Shown here: in pieces, positions 21,287-30,071 of the stretch | Layout of the letters: the number at the start of each line of letters is the position of its first letter | How positions within the stretch are numbered: the stretch's first letter is position 1 | Assembly: GCA_021296215.1 (NCBI GenBank) | Contig: JAGWBA010000004.1 | Span: forward strand, 1-57,112 | Reading direction: 5' to 3' | DNA from: Flavobacteriales bacterium | GTDB lineage: Bacteria > Bacteroidota > Bacteroidia > Flavobacteriales > ECT2AJA-044 | DNA: 57,112 bases | Program-made: the position numbers and the translations under genes | Notes under the pieces: model-generated | The model's database searches: none | Told to the model about the DNA's origin: nothing | The model's input: only the letters and a program-made list of their open reading frames with translations

Positions 21287-23182
21287 TTAGTCGTTGCGGA
21301 TCAACGTCAGGTGCCCGCTTTGCTCTATGGCTTTTCCATTGGATCCGACCGCCTTGACCGCGTAGTAGTAAACACCCTCGCTGGCCTTTGAACCGTTCAC
21401 GGTTCCATCCCATCCCGCTGTCTGATCTTCCCAGTTGGTCCATTCGTATACCGCGTTGCCCCAACGCGTGTAAATGACCCCCGTGAACTGATCGATGTTG
21501 GCCGTGCTGTCGTTTGAGGTTACGGCATTGTAATACGGAAAGTTTCCTCCAGGTGAAAATACGTTGGGCATCAACACCCTTGGGTCGCTCGTTACGTCGA
21601 TCACCAGAGTTGCCGTATCCGTACAACCGGAAAGTGAATCATAGCCGACCATCACAATAGTAAATAGGCCGTTCTCCTCAAAAGTATATGTGGTATCGGG
21701 ATCAAAGCCCGTATCACCGTTTCCAAAGTCCACGGTGTAGCCATCGGCGCCGGTAGTGAGGTCATTGAAGTTCACCGTCAAAGGAGCCAATCCGCTCATA
21801 GGTGTGGCCGTAAAGTCGGCATCGACCGGAAACTCATTTAATATGGTAAAGGTTGCCGTTGTATCACATCCAATACTATCCTGTACATATATGGTATAGT
21901 CTCCCGGCGTCAGGTTATCGCGGTCAAGCGATACCGTGCCATCGTCCCAACTGAAGGTCAAAGGTCCGTATCCGCCCGCGAGGGCGAGATCGATAATTCC
22001 ATTATTCTGATCGCAAAATGCATTTTGAACCTGTTCGTTGAGCACGATGGGCGGTGGCTGGTTGATGTAAACGGTGTCGATCACGGCACAGTCATTCACC
22101 TGGTCGTACATTTCGACGTAGTAAGCCCCCGCTTCGAGTCCGTTAAGCGTTGCCGCGGTGGTGATGTTGTTATCGACCTGCAGGGTATTCCCAAAGACAT
22201 CGAGCCAGGTGACATCCCACTGCCCTCCGTTATTAGGAAGGTTCACCGTTGCTATTCCATCATCGGCTGAATAGCAAGACTCGTCCTGTGTATTGAAGCT
22301 AGCACCGACGACTCCGATCTGCACGCGAACCGAGTCCTGAATACCACCGCATACCAAACCCAAGAAGTACGTGGTTGAAGACGTTGGGTTTACGGTAACG
22401 GTCAATCCCGTATCCAAGGCGTTCAAGTTCTCATCGTACCAAACGACATTCGCGGCACCGGTTCCATAAAAACGGCGGCCCTCGAATTGAACGGTGTATG
22501 GCGTGTTGTTGCGGCCAGCGACGGTGTAGGCCTGGGTTCCCGTTTCGTTGTGAAGCCCGTGAACGGAATTACCTCCGTTCCAGCTGGAGCAAAGGGGCAA
22601 GTTCTCGATGTGTGTTTCAATGAGGTTCGAGGTTTCGTAGATCACGATCTGACCTCTGTATATGATTTGTGAACACGAGAACATCGGGATATTATTATAG
22701 CTCGCTACGAACTTACGGTTCGGTGCCGTTCCGACCGTTCCATAAGTAATATTACCTCCCGTGGCCGGATTGATATCGACCCAAGGCCCCATGATCGCCG
22801 CAAGTGGCTCGTTCGGATTTGGGATGGCTTGGGTAGTCCAAGGCGAGAATCCGCCGCCATTCGTTAAATCGAAGGTGATATAGTTATTCGTTGAAACGAC
22901 TACCTGGCTGTAGGTTTGTCCGTAGAAGCAAAAATCGAATCCAATATTCACCACCCCCGAATGCTGATCATCCGGTCCATTATATACACCGCTTAATTGA
23001 GCTGTCTCCCAAAAGAAGGGAATAATGGAATCGGCATAAGATGTCGATCCACCCCCACCGAGATAGGTCGCTGTTAGAGGAAGCGGGCCTCCTTGACAGA
23101 GGAAGGTATCGGCCGGCGCAATGACCTGAGCTTGAAGAGCAGTTGTAAGTACAACCAAGGAGAGGATCAGACGTTTTTTCAT
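21287..23182 (-). CDS. Secreted T9SS cargo with SprB-type/PKD repeats and type B C-terminal domain
   Basis: The 631-residue protein begins with a signal peptide (MKKRLILSLVVLTTALQAQ). Residues about 45-270 form a beta-rich N-terminal part with cysteines (FDFCFYGQTY, MFSCSQIIY, LPLCSSW). Two repeats of the SprB kind follow (SCYSADDGIATVNL and AFCDQNNGIIDLAL, each near a TWLD/FSWDDG element), then a PKD-like domain (PMSGLAPLTVNFNDLTTGADG). The end is a gliding-motility-type CHU_C domain (VLMPNVFSPGGN, GVIYTRWGNAVYEW, GVYYYAVKAVGSNG), the type B signal for T9SS export and surface attachment. A surface adhesin-like role is inference. Three 30-bp tandem repeats lie just upstream. Confidence 0.85.
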   Translation of the reverse strand: MKKRLILSLVVLTTALQAQVIAPADTFLCQGGPLPLTATYLGGGGSTSYADSIIPFFWETAQLSGVYNGPDDQHSGVVNIGFDFCFYGQTYSQVVVSTNNYITFDLTNGGGFSPWTTQAIPNPNEPLAAIMGPWVDINPATGGNITYGTVGTAPNRKFVASYNNIPMFSCSQIIYRGQIVIYETSNLIETHIENLPLCSSWNGGNSVHGLHNETGTQAYTVAGRNNTPYTVQFEGRRFYGTGAANVVWYDENLNALDTGLTVTVNPTSSTTYFLGLVCGGIQDSVRVQIGVVGASFNTQDESCYSADDGIATVNLPNNGGQWDVTWLDVFGNTLQVDNNITTAATLNGLEAGAYYVEMYDQVNDCAVIDTVYINQPPPIVLNEQVQNAFCDQNNGIIDLALAGGYGPLTFSWDDGTVSLDRDNLTPGDYTIYVQDSIGCDTTATFTILNEFPVDADFTATPMSGLAPLTVNFNDLTTGADGYTVDFGNGDTGFDPDTTYTFEENGLFTIVMVGYDSLSGCTDTATLVIDVTSDPRVLMPNVFSPGGNFPYYNAVTSNDSTANIDQFTGVIYTRWGNAVYEWTNWEDQTAGWDGTVNGSKASEGVYYYAVKAVGSNGKAIEQSGHLTLIRND

Positions 23183-23200
23183 GACGAGGGGTTTGCAACG

Positions 23201-23290
23201 AAAGATAATGAATCCACTTTATTGAACTAGAAAGATAATGAATCCACTTTATTGAGCTAGAAAGATAATGAATCCACTTTATTGAGCTAA
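23201..23290. repeat. Three tandem copies of a 30-bp unit
   Basis: The unit runs at 23201-23230, 23231-23260 and 23261-23290; copies differ only at position 25 (A in copy 1, G in copies 2 and 3) and at the last base. Each unit holds AATGAATCCACTTTATTGA. On the minus strand each copy carries TTATCTTTC, one base away from the TAnnTTTG promoter element, and the array ends 18 bases upstream of the T9SS cargo gene start. Confidence 0.95.
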
Positions 23291-23339
23291 ACGTTAATAA
23301 ATGGCGACAGGTTGGCCTCGAGGCAGCTTCGTATTTATT

Positions 23340-23347
23340 TACTTTTG
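23340..23347 (+). promoter_or_regulatory. -7 promoter element of the helicase gene
   Basis: TACTTTTG matches TAnnTTTG and ends 17 bases before the helicase ATG. No TTG lies at the ideal distance upstream, so this rests on the -7 box and position only. Confidence 0.5.
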
Positions 23348-23364
23348 GCCCAGAAGCAGGATTT

Positions 23365-25719
23365 ATGAGTACGGATTACCTAGCACAATTGAACGAGCCG
23401 CAGCGATTAGCGGTTGAACATACAGAAGGGCCGCTGATGATCATCGCCGGTGCAGGATCGGGAAAGACCACAGTTTTGACATACCGGATCGCGCACCTCA
23501 TGGCCCTCGGAGTTGATCCATTCAACATATTGGCGCTGACATTTACGAACAAGGCCGCACGCGAAATGAAGGATCGTATTCAAAGGATCGTTGGCGGCAC
23601 CGAGGCGCGAAACCTTTGGATGGGCACCTTTCACTCGGTATTTGCTCGCATACTTCGCGTAGAGGCCGATAAGCTCGGATATCCGAGTAACTTCACCATT
23701 TACGACACAGAAGATTCGCGGAAGCTCATCGGAAACATCATCAAAGAGCAGAACCTCGACACCGATCTGTACAAGCCGAAACAGATTCAAGGGCGCATCA
23801 GCAGTTTCAAGAACTCCCTCATCACGCCGCAGGCGTATTGGGACATTCCGGAATTGCAAGAGCAGGACAGCGCCTCAAAGCGGCCCGAGACCGGGAAGAT
23901 CTACGAAATGTATGTCGATCGTTGTTTTAGGGCAGGGGCAATGGACTTCGACGATCTGTTGGTGAAGACCAATGAACTTTTGAACAAGTTCCCCGAGGTG
24001 TTGGCCAAGTATCAGCAGCGATTCAAGTACTTGCTGGTCGATGAGTACCAAGATACCAACCACGCTCAGTACCTGATCGTCAAAGCCTTGGCGAGCCGCT
24101 ACGAGAATATCTGCGTTGTGGGTGACGATGCTCAGTCCATCTATGCTTTTCGAGGAGCGAACATCAAGAACATCTTGAACTTCAATCGCGATTACCCCGA
24201 TGCCCCTGCGCTGAAGCTCGAACAGAATTATCGGAGTACCAAGATGATCGTTGGCGCAGCGAACTCGGTCATTAAACACAACCCGGACCAACTTCAAAAA
24301 GAGGTATGGACTTCGAATAAGGAAGGTAAAAAAATCCGAGTGTACCAAGCCATTTCCGATAATCAGGAAGGTCAATACGTCGCCGGGTCCATCTGGGAGC
24401 GGCAAGCTAGAGAAAACCGCAGTCTGGGCGATTTTGCCGTTCTGTACCGAACGAACGCCCAATCGAGGAGTATTGAAGATGCACTTCGGAAGCGGAATAT
24501 CCCTTATCGCATTTACGGTGGCGTATCCTTTTATCAACGGCGCGAAGTCAAAGACCTGCTCGCCTATTTGCGTCTGACCCTCAATCACAACGACGAAGAG
24601 GCTTTTCGCCGAGTGATCAATTACCCCAAACGCGGGATCGGCGATACTACGATGCAACGACTGACCGTTGCAGCCAATAATTTCAAGTGCTCTCTTTGGG
24701 ATCTATGCGAACGTATCGACGCCTACCCACAAGTAGGGTTGTCTTCGGGTGTGCAGCGAAAGCTGATCAACTTCGCTACCATGATCCAGAGTTTTCGCGC
24801 GATGACCGAATCCCACGATGCCTTTGCCCTTGCCCAACATATTGCACAGCAGGCGGGAATACTCAAGGAACCCAACGACGACCAAACCCCTGAAGGCATC
24901 AGCAGGGCCGAGAATATTCAGGAGCTTCTCAATAGTATCAAGGAGTTCATCGAAGAAGGCAAGGAGGGGCCCAACGAAACCCGACGCACTGATCTGCCTG
25001 CGTTTTTGGAGGAGGTTAGCCTCATCACCGACCAGGACAACGACGACCCGAACGACCACAACAAAGTGAGTCTGATGACCATCCACTTGGCGAAGGGACT
25101 CGAGTTTCCGCACGTTTTCATCGTAGGTCTCGAAGAAGATCTTTTTCCAAGTATGATGGCCGTAAACTCGCGCAGCGACCTCGAAGAAGAGCGCCGTCTC
25201 TTCTACGTAGCTCTGACACGAGCCGAAACAAGCGCAACCCTCACCTACTCCCTTCAACGCTATCGATGGGGTAAGGTGATCGATAACGAACCGAGTCGAT
25301 TCCTCGAAGAGATCGAAGACCATTTCCTCGACTGGCTCATTCCCACCGAACGTCGGAATCAGGCCGTACCCGAGAAATACCGAGTGGATTTTGGAGGAGG
25401 AAGAGAACGGCGGCCTGCGGCCGGAAATGGAAGTGCGCGGAAAAAACCGGCGACTGAACATCCCAAACCCTTGGGACTAAAATCGAACATGAAACCCATC
25501 GGACAAAGTGAACGCAGGTCCGCTCCGTCGACGGGCGGCGGTGATTTCGAATTCGGATTGCAACTCACTCAAGGTATGCGCATTGCTCACGAGCGTTTTG
25601 GTGCCGGGGAAGTGGTCCGGTTAGAAGGGAGTGGTCCAAACCAGAAAGCGGTAGTCCATTTCGACCGACACGGCGAAAAGAAGCTCCTGCTCAAGTTCGC
25701 TAAGCTAAAGGAACTATAA
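23365..25719 (+). CDS. pcrA: UvrD/PcrA-type superfamily 1 DNA helicase
   Basis: ATP-driven 3'-5' helicase for nucleotide excision and mismatch repair and for removing blocks from DNA. The 784 residues contain the Walker A motif GAGSGKT (29-35), LTFTNKAAREMKDRI (motif Ia), DEYQDTN (motif II), GDDAQSIYAFRGA (III), QNYRST (IV), and MTIHLAKGLEFPHVF and VALTRAE (V, VI). The C-terminal Tudor-like domain (GMRIAHERFGAGEVVRLEGS) that binds RNA polymerase in PcrA/UvrD is present. The name UvrD would be equally justified. Confidence 0.95.
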   Translation: MSTDYLAQLNEPQRLAVEHTEGPLMIIAGAGSGKTTVLTYRIAHLMALGVDPFNILALTFTNKAAREMKDRIQRIVGGTEARNLWMGTFHSVFARILRVEADKLGYPSNFTIYDTEDSRKLIGNIIKEQNLDTDLYKPKQIQGRISSFKNSLITPQAYWDIPELQEQDSASKRPETGKIYEMYVDRCFRAGAMDFDDLLVKTNELLNKFPEVLAKYQQRFKYLLVDEYQDTNHAQYLIVKALASRYENICVVGDDAQSIYAFRGANIKNILNFNRDYPDAPALKLEQNYRSTKMIVGAANSVIKHNPDQLQKEVWTSNKEGKKIRVYQAISDNQEGQYVAGSIWERQARENRSLGDFAVLYRTNAQSRSIEDALRKRNIPYRIYGGVSFYQRREVKDLLAYLRLTLNHNDEEAFRRVINYPKRGIGDTTMQRLTVAANNFKCSLWDLCERIDAYPQVGLSSGVQRKLINFATMIQSFRAMTESHDAFALAQHIAQQAGILKEPNDDQTPEGISRAENIQELLNSIKEFIEEGKEGPNETRRTDLPAFLEEVSLITDQDNDDPNDHNKVSLMTIHLAKGLEFPHVFIVGLEEDLFPSMMAVNSRSDLEEERRLFYVALTRAETSATLTYSLQRYRWGKVIDNEPSRFLEEIEDHFLDWLIPTERRNQAVPEKYRVDFGGGRERRPAAGNGSARKKPATEHPKPLGLKSNMKPIGQSERRSAPSTGGGDFEFGLQLTQGMRIAHERFGAGEVVRLEGSGPNQKAVVHFDRHGEKKLLLKFAKLKEL

Positions 25720-25724
25720 TTGGT

Positions 25725-25732
25725 TACCTTTG
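25725..25732 (+). promoter_or_regulatory. -7 promoter element before DUF4290 gene
   Basis: TACCTTTG is an exact TAnnTTTG match five bases past the helicase stop and 20 bases before the next ATG. It argues that the DUF4290-murA-thioredoxin series has its own promoter, and against translating the open frame from codons upstream of 25753. Confidence 0.6.
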
Positions 25733-25752
25733 CGAAACAAGTAGATATTACG

Positions 25753-26382
25753 ATGCAGTACAATACGGATAAGGAGATACTGAAGATACCTGAATATGGA
25801 CGGCATGTTCAGCAAATGGTGGATTACGCGGTAACGATCGAAGACAAAGAAAAGCGACAGAAGGTGGCGCAGGCGATCATAGACGTTATTGGAAATCTGA
25901 ACCCTCACCTCCGAGACGTACCTGATTTCAAACACAAACTGTGGGATCACTTATTCATTATGAGTGATTTTAAGCTAGATGTCGACTCTCCGTATCCAAA
26001 GCCAACGAGAGAATCGTTCGAGGAACGCCCTGATACCGTGGCCTATCCACAGGAGCGAATTCGCTATCGCTACTACGGCAAGTACATCATTAAAATGATT
26101 GAAGCCGCCAGCGAAATGAAGGATTTGGAGCATCGCCCTCAGATGGTGAAGCAGTTAGCGAATCATATGAAGAAGAGCTATCTGAACTGGAACAAGGATT
26201 CCGTTGAGGACAAAGTGATCCTGAATCACTTGAACGAATTCTCGAATGGTGAGCTCGAGTTGAACGAAGAGCAAGAGTTGGCCGAAACCAAAGATTTGGT
26301 AAGCTCAACAGGCAACATCAGCAAACCGCGTACTCAGCGTAAAAAAGGAGGAAAAAAACGAAACTACAAACACCGAAAATAA
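25753..26382 (+). CDS. DUF4290 family protein
   Basis: A 209-residue protein starting MQYNTDKEILKIPEYGRHVQ; the open frame extends upstream but runs through a promoter box, so I start at 25753. The sequence is mostly helical, with DFKLDVDSPYPKPTRESFEE and a YYGKYIIKMIEAASEM stretch, no signal peptide and no membrane segment. The tail is strongly basic (TQRKKGGKKRNYKHRK), which would suit nucleic-acid binding. I know this family as Bacteroidota-specific and without assigned function. murA follows after 12 bases, a neighbourhood that may be conserved. Confidence 0.8.
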   Translation: MQYNTDKEILKIPEYGRHVQQMVDYAVTIEDKEKRQKVAQAIIDVIGNLNPHLRDVPDFKHKLWDHLFIMSDFKLDVDSPYPKPTRESFEERPDTVAYPQERIRYRYYGKYIIKMIEAASEMKDLEHRPQMVKQLANHMKKSYLNWNKDSVEDKVILNHLNEFSNGELELNEEQELAETKDLVSSTGNISKPRTQRKKGGKKRNYKHRK

Positions 26383-26394
26383 GATTGCTCATCC

Positions 26395-27702
26395 ATGTCC
26401 ACCTTCATCATTAATGGCGGTAAACCGCTATCGGGGTCGATTACGCCTCAAGGAGCAAAGAACGAAGCACTTCAGGTCATTTGCGCCGTGTTGCTTACTC
26501 CCGAAAAGGTAATCATCAGAAACATCCCGAACATTCGGGATGTGAACAAACTCATCGAATTGTTGGTCGACTTAGGAGTCAAAGTCGAGAAACTGGGGCC
26601 TAACGACTATTCGTTCAAGGCCAACGAAGTCAACTTGGCTTATCTCGACTCCCATGCATTCAAACAAAAAGGAGCTGCTCTTCGCGGGTCCATCATGATC
26701 GTGGGTCCGTTGCTCACGCGTTTCGGAAAGGGTTATATCCCACGCCCTGGAGGCGACAAGATCGGACTTCGCAGACTTGATACGCATTTCATTGGATTTC
26801 AAAACTTGGGAGCCGAGTTCAATTACGACGACACCGCATCGTTTTATCAGGTTACTACTGATCGCTTGAAAGGCACTTATATGTTGCTCGACGAAGCTTC
26901 GGTGACCGGTACGGCGAATATCGTTATGGCCGCTACGATGGCCGATGGAGTAACCACGATCTACAATGCGGCTTGCGAACCTTACTTACAGCAGTTGTGT
27001 CGCATGCTGGTTTCAATGGGAGCACAGATCGAAGGTATTGGATCCAATTTACTGAAGATCACAGGCGTCGAAGATCTTAAAGGATGTGAACACCGTTGTT
27101 TACCCGACATGATCGAAATTGGATCATATATCGGAATGGCGGCCATGACCGAATCGGATCTGACGATCAAGAACGTGGCCTATGAATATCTCGGGGTTAT
27201 CCCCACGACGTTCCGTCGATTGGGGATCAATCTGGAACGCAAGGGCGACGACATCCACATCGCGCCGCAGGCGCATTACGAAATTGAATCGTTCATCGGC
27301 GGTTCTATCATGACGATCGCGGATGCACCGTGGCCGGGTCTTACTCCTGACCTATTGAGTGTGATCCTGGTAACAACTACTCAGGCACGTGGAAGTGTGT
27401 TGATCCATCAGAAGATGTTTGAGAGCCGCTTGTTCTTTGTCGATAAGCTGATCGATATGGGAGCGCAGATCATACTTTGCGATCCGCACCGGGCTACCGT
27501 GATCGGGCTCGATCGACAAACTCAACTCAAGGCGACCACCATGACCTCCCCCGATATTCGTGCGGGAATTTCCCTGTTGATCGCGGCCCTGAGTGCCGAT
27601 GGCAGAAGTACTATCCACAATATTGAGCAGATCGACCGCGGTTACGAGAACATTGATGAGCGTTTGAACGCTATTGGTGCAGATATTATACGAATCGACT
27701 AA
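26395..27702 (+). CDS. murA: UDP-N-acetylglucosamine 1-carboxyvinyltransferase, Asp active-site variant
   Basis: Transfers enolpyruvate from PEP to UDP-GlcNAc, the first committed step of peptidoglycan synthesis, in the cytosol. The 435 residues show the family's inside-out barrel with GGKPLSGSITPQGAKNEAL at the start and IIRNIPNIRDV. The loop that normally reads RPGGC carries RPGGDKIGLR, so the catalytic Cys (115 in E. coli) is Asp121 here. The same change in mycobacteria and chlamydiae keeps activity and gives resistance to fosfomycin, which alkylates the Cys; resistance here is inferred. Confidence 0.95.
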   Translation: MSTFIINGGKPLSGSITPQGAKNEALQVICAVLLTPEKVIIRNIPNIRDVNKLIELLVDLGVKVEKLGPNDYSFKANEVNLAYLDSHAFKQKGAALRGSIMIVGPLLTRFGKGYIPRPGGDKIGLRRLDTHFIGFQNLGAEFNYDDTASFYQVTTDRLKGTYMLLDEASVTGTANIVMAATMADGVTTIYNAACEPYLQQLCRMLVSMGAQIEGIGSNLLKITGVEDLKGCEHRCLPDMIEIGSYIGMAAMTESDLTIKNVAYEYLGVIPTTFRRLGINLERKGDDIHIAPQAHYEIESFIGGSIMTIADAPWPGLTPDLLSVILVTTTQARGSVLIHQKMFESRLFFVDKLIDMGAQIILCDPHRATVIGLDRQTQLKATTMTSPDIRAGISLLIAALSADGRSTIHNIEQIDRGYENIDERLNAIGADIIRID

Positions 27703-27716
27703 TTCTCTTTGCAATC

Positions 27717-28262
27717 ATGAAGACGTTATTGTTTTCAGCGCTGCTTATGGCAGGGCTTGTATTCGCTGTAAACCCGAACTGCAATGCGCAGGAAGTAGGA
27801 CTGAATATTGGAGACATCGCTCCTGAGATCGAATTGAAGAACCAAGACGGAAAAGTGGTTAAGCTCAGCGATCTCCGGGGTCAATATGTCTTGATCGATT
27901 TTTGGGCGAGTTGGTGTGGTCCTTGTCGTCGCGAGAATCCGAACGTCGTGGCTACTTACCAGAAATATCAGAACTACGTATTGAACGGATTTGAAGGTTT
28001 TACCGTATACAGCGTGTCGTTGGACGGTACTCCGCGTCAGAGTAATGCGAAGGAATCGTGGCTCAAAGCCATTCAGCAGGATCAATTGGCCTGGCGCTAT
28101 CATGTGAGTGAGCTTCAGGGGTGGCGTTCGGCCGTGGTATCGCTGTACCGCGTGAATAGTATACCGACCAACTATTTGATCGACGGTAACGGGGTAATCG
28201 TTGCCAAGAATCTCCGTGGAGCTGCGCTGATGAACAAGCTGGCACAGATCGCCGGAGAGTGA
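27717..28262 (+). CDS. TlpA-like periplasmic thioredoxin
   Basis: A 181-residue thiol-disulfide oxidoreductase with a signal peptide (MKTLLFSALLMAGLVFA...NCNAQ), a DIAPEIELKNQDGKVVKLSD start typical of the AhpC/TSA-TlpA fold, and the active site WCGPC (Cys67, Cys70). The cis-proline loop is NSIPTNYLIDGNG. It lies 14 bases after murA. Reduction of periplasmic disulfides or cytochrome c maturation is the usual role; the substrate is unknown. Confidence 0.88.
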   Translation: MKTLLFSALLMAGLVFAVNPNCNAQEVGLNIGDIAPEIELKNQDGKVVKLSDLRGQYVLIDFWASWCGPCRRENPNVVATYQKYQNYVLNGFEGFTVYSVSLDGTPRQSNAKESWLKAIQQDQLAWRYHVSELQGWRSAVVSLYRVNSIPTNYLIDGNGVIVAKNLRGAALMNKLAQIAGE

Positions 28263-28325
28263 CATTCTGACACAATTTCAAGACTGGTCTGCCTTTTGAT
28301 TGAAGCGGGGTAAATAGACAGACCG

Positions 28326-28889
28326 ATGGCGAAGAAAAAGAAACACGAAGAACCTGAGAATAACGAAGTACAAGCTCAAGTAGAAGAGCAAGAGGTTCAA
28401 GGGTCCGAGGAGGACACATCGGCCCGCGAGGGCCAGAACACCTCTGAGAACGAGGAAGATGAGCTTCAAAAAGCTAAGGATAAGTACCTGCGGTTATTCG
28501 CTGAATTCGAGAACTACAAGCGGCGTACAGCCCGTGAACGAATTGAACTGATCGGGCGTTCAACGGAAGAATTGATGACGGCCATACTGCCCGTTCTAGA
28601 CGATTTCGATCGCGCATTGAAGTCGATGCAAGACGCCAAAGAAGTGAGCGGTTTGGTTGAAGGTGTGGAGCTCATTCACAACAAATTAAAAAAGACTCTG
28701 GAGCAAAAAGGGCTGCAGGAAATGGATTCGACCGTTGGTCAGCCGTTGGACACGGATTACCATGAGGCCATTACTCAAATACCGGCACCTGAAGATGATC
28801 TCAAAGGGAAGGTAGTCGATGAAGTTGAGAAAGGCTACCTATTGAACGATCGCGTAATTCGCTACGCAAAGGTGGTCGTAGGACAATAA
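28326..28889 (+). CDS. grpE: Nucleotide exchange factor GrpE
   Basis: Releases ADP from DnaK in the Hsp70 cycle. The 187 residues have a long acidic, Glu/Gln-rich N-terminal region (2-50), the coiled-coil start DKYLRLFAEFENYKRRTARE, and the C-terminal beta domain with MDSTVGQPLDTDYHEAITQI and LNDRVIRYAKVVVGQ. dnaJ follows after six bases; dnaK is not in the window. Confidence 0.95.
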   Translation: MAKKKKHEEPENNEVQAQVEEQEVQGSEEDTSAREGQNTSENEEDELQKAKDKYLRLFAEFENYKRRTARERIELIGRSTEELMTAILPVLDDFDRALKSMQDAKEVSGLVEGVELIHNKLKKTLEQKGLQEMDSTVGQPLDTDYHEAITQIPAPEDDLKGKVVDEVEKGYLLNDRVIRYAKVVVGQ

Positions 28890-28895
28890 GATAAC

Positions 28896-30023
28896 ATGGC
28901 GGAGAAGAGAGATTATTACGACGTACTGGGAGTATCGCGGGATGCGGAGGCTACAGAGATCAAGAAGGCCTATCGCAAGCTCGCGCTTAAGTATCACCCG
29001 GATAAGAACCCCGACGACAAGGATGCGGAATCGCGCTTTAAGGAAGCTGCCGAGGCCTATGAGGTCTTGAGCAACAGTGAAAAACGCGCGAAATACGACC
29101 GTTTTGGCCACGCCGGTATGGGCGGAGGTGGCTTTGGTGGGGGCAGCATGAACATGGACGACATCTTCAGCCAGTTCGGAGATATCTTCGGCGGAGGTGG
29201 TTCGCCGTTCGACAGCTTCTTTGGTGGCGGTGGTGGCGGACGCGGTGGCGCACGTGCTCGCCGAGGAAGTAACTTGAGAATTCGCGTAAAAATGACCCTT
29301 GAAGAGGTTGCCAACGGAACCACCAAGAAAGTGAAGGTGGCGCGAATGAAGAATACGGGGAAGGTGAGTTACTCGACTTGCCCCACTTGTAATGGAATAG
29401 GCCGTGTGAATCGTGTTACAGAGACCATTTTGGGTCGTATGCAAACGGCCTCAACGTGTCCACAATGTGGTGGTGACGGAAAGATCGTGAGCAGCAAAGA
29501 GCCCGGTGTCAATGCCGATGGGTTGGAGTGCTTTGAGGAAGTGGTAGAGATCAAAGTTCTGGCCGGAGTAAGCGACGGAATGCAATTGAACGTTCGTGGA
29601 AAGGGTAACGCAGGACCCAAAGGGGGACCCGCCGGAGATTTGATCGTGGTAATCGAAGAAATTGCTCACGAGTCGCTACATCGCGAAGGAAGCAACCTTC
29701 ACTTCGACTTGTACATTAGCCTGTCGGATGCCGTATTGGGGACAAAAGTAGAAGTACCAACGGTTAGCGGTAAAGCTCGAATAAGTCTCCATGCAGGCGT
29801 CCAGAGCGGCAAGATCCTACGCCTCAAAGGTAAGGGTTTGCCTAGGGTTGAACACTACGGTAAAGGAGATCTGTTGGTTCATATTAACGTTTGGACCCCT
29901 CAGAGTCTCAGCAAAGAAGAACGAGAATTCTTTGAACGGTTCCGTGAAAGTGATCGCGGAAAGCCAAAGCCGAATCAAAACGACAAATCCTTCTTTGATC
30001 GAGTAAAGGAAATGTTCTCTTAA
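28896..30023 (+). CDS. dnaJ: Chaperone DnaJ with only two zinc-finger motifs
   Basis: Hsp40 co-chaperone that delivers substrates to DnaK and stimulates its ATPase. The 375 residues have the J domain with HPD at 34-36, a Gly/Phe-rich linker (about 73-118), a reduced zinc domain and the C-terminal substrate domain ending [13 protein letters not shown]. Only two CXXCXGXG motifs are present (162-169 CPTCNGIG, 188-195 CPQCGGDG) instead of four. The first and fourth motifs, which together bind one zinc in E. coli, are replaced by ordinary sequence, so one of the two zinc sites is missing. I recall this state from other flavobacteria, so the gene is intact. Confidence 0.95.
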   Translation: MAEKRDYYDVLGVSRDAEATEIKKAYRKLALKYHPDKNPDDKDAESRFKEAAEAYEVLSNSEKRAKYDRFGHAGMGGGGFGGGSMNMDDIFSQFGDIFGGGGSPFDSFFGGGGGGRGGARARRGSNLRIRVKMTLEEVANGTTKKVKVARMKNTGKVSYSTCPTCNGIGRVNRVTETILGRMQTASTCPQCGGDGKIVSSKEPGVNADGLECFEEVVEIKVLAGVSDGMQLNVRGKGNAGPKGGPAGDLIVVIEEIAHESLHREGSNLHFDLYISLSDAVLGTKVEVPTVSGKARISLHAGVQSGKILRLKGKGLPRVEHYGKGDLLVHINVWTPQSLSKEEREFFERFRESDRGKPKPNQNDKSFFDRVKEMFS

Positions 30024-30033
30024 TGGATATATT

Positions 30034-30060
30034 AGGGGGCACTTCGGTGACCCTTTTTTT
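30034..30060 (+). terminator. Rho-independent terminator after dnaJ
   Basis: The strand reads AGGGGGCAC, TTCG, GTGACCC, then seven T: a stem with one mismatch closing a TTCG tetraloop and a T tract. It separates grpE-dnaJ from the ABC transporter operon that starts 12 bases later. Confidence 0.85.
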
Positions 30061-30071
30061 ATTTTATAACT

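Noticed and set aside
23201-23290. CRISPR array.
   Set aside because: Units are directly adjacent 30-bp copies without distinct spacers and there are no cas genes.
23875-25461. Long open frames on the strand opposite the helicase gene (about 250-260 residues each).
   Set aside because: They lie wholly antisense to a full-length helicase with all motifs intact and show no family resemblance, signal or start context; they are by-products of codon use.
28286-28324. GGTCTG and CAGACC inverted repeat upstream of grpE as a heat-shock operator.
   Set aside because: Six-base arms 27 bases apart are expected by chance, and the sequence does not match the known CIRCE element.
28896-30023. DnaJ as a damaged gene because two zinc motifs are missing.
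   Set aside because: The frame, J domain and C-terminus are intact and I recall the same two-motif form from other flavobacteria.
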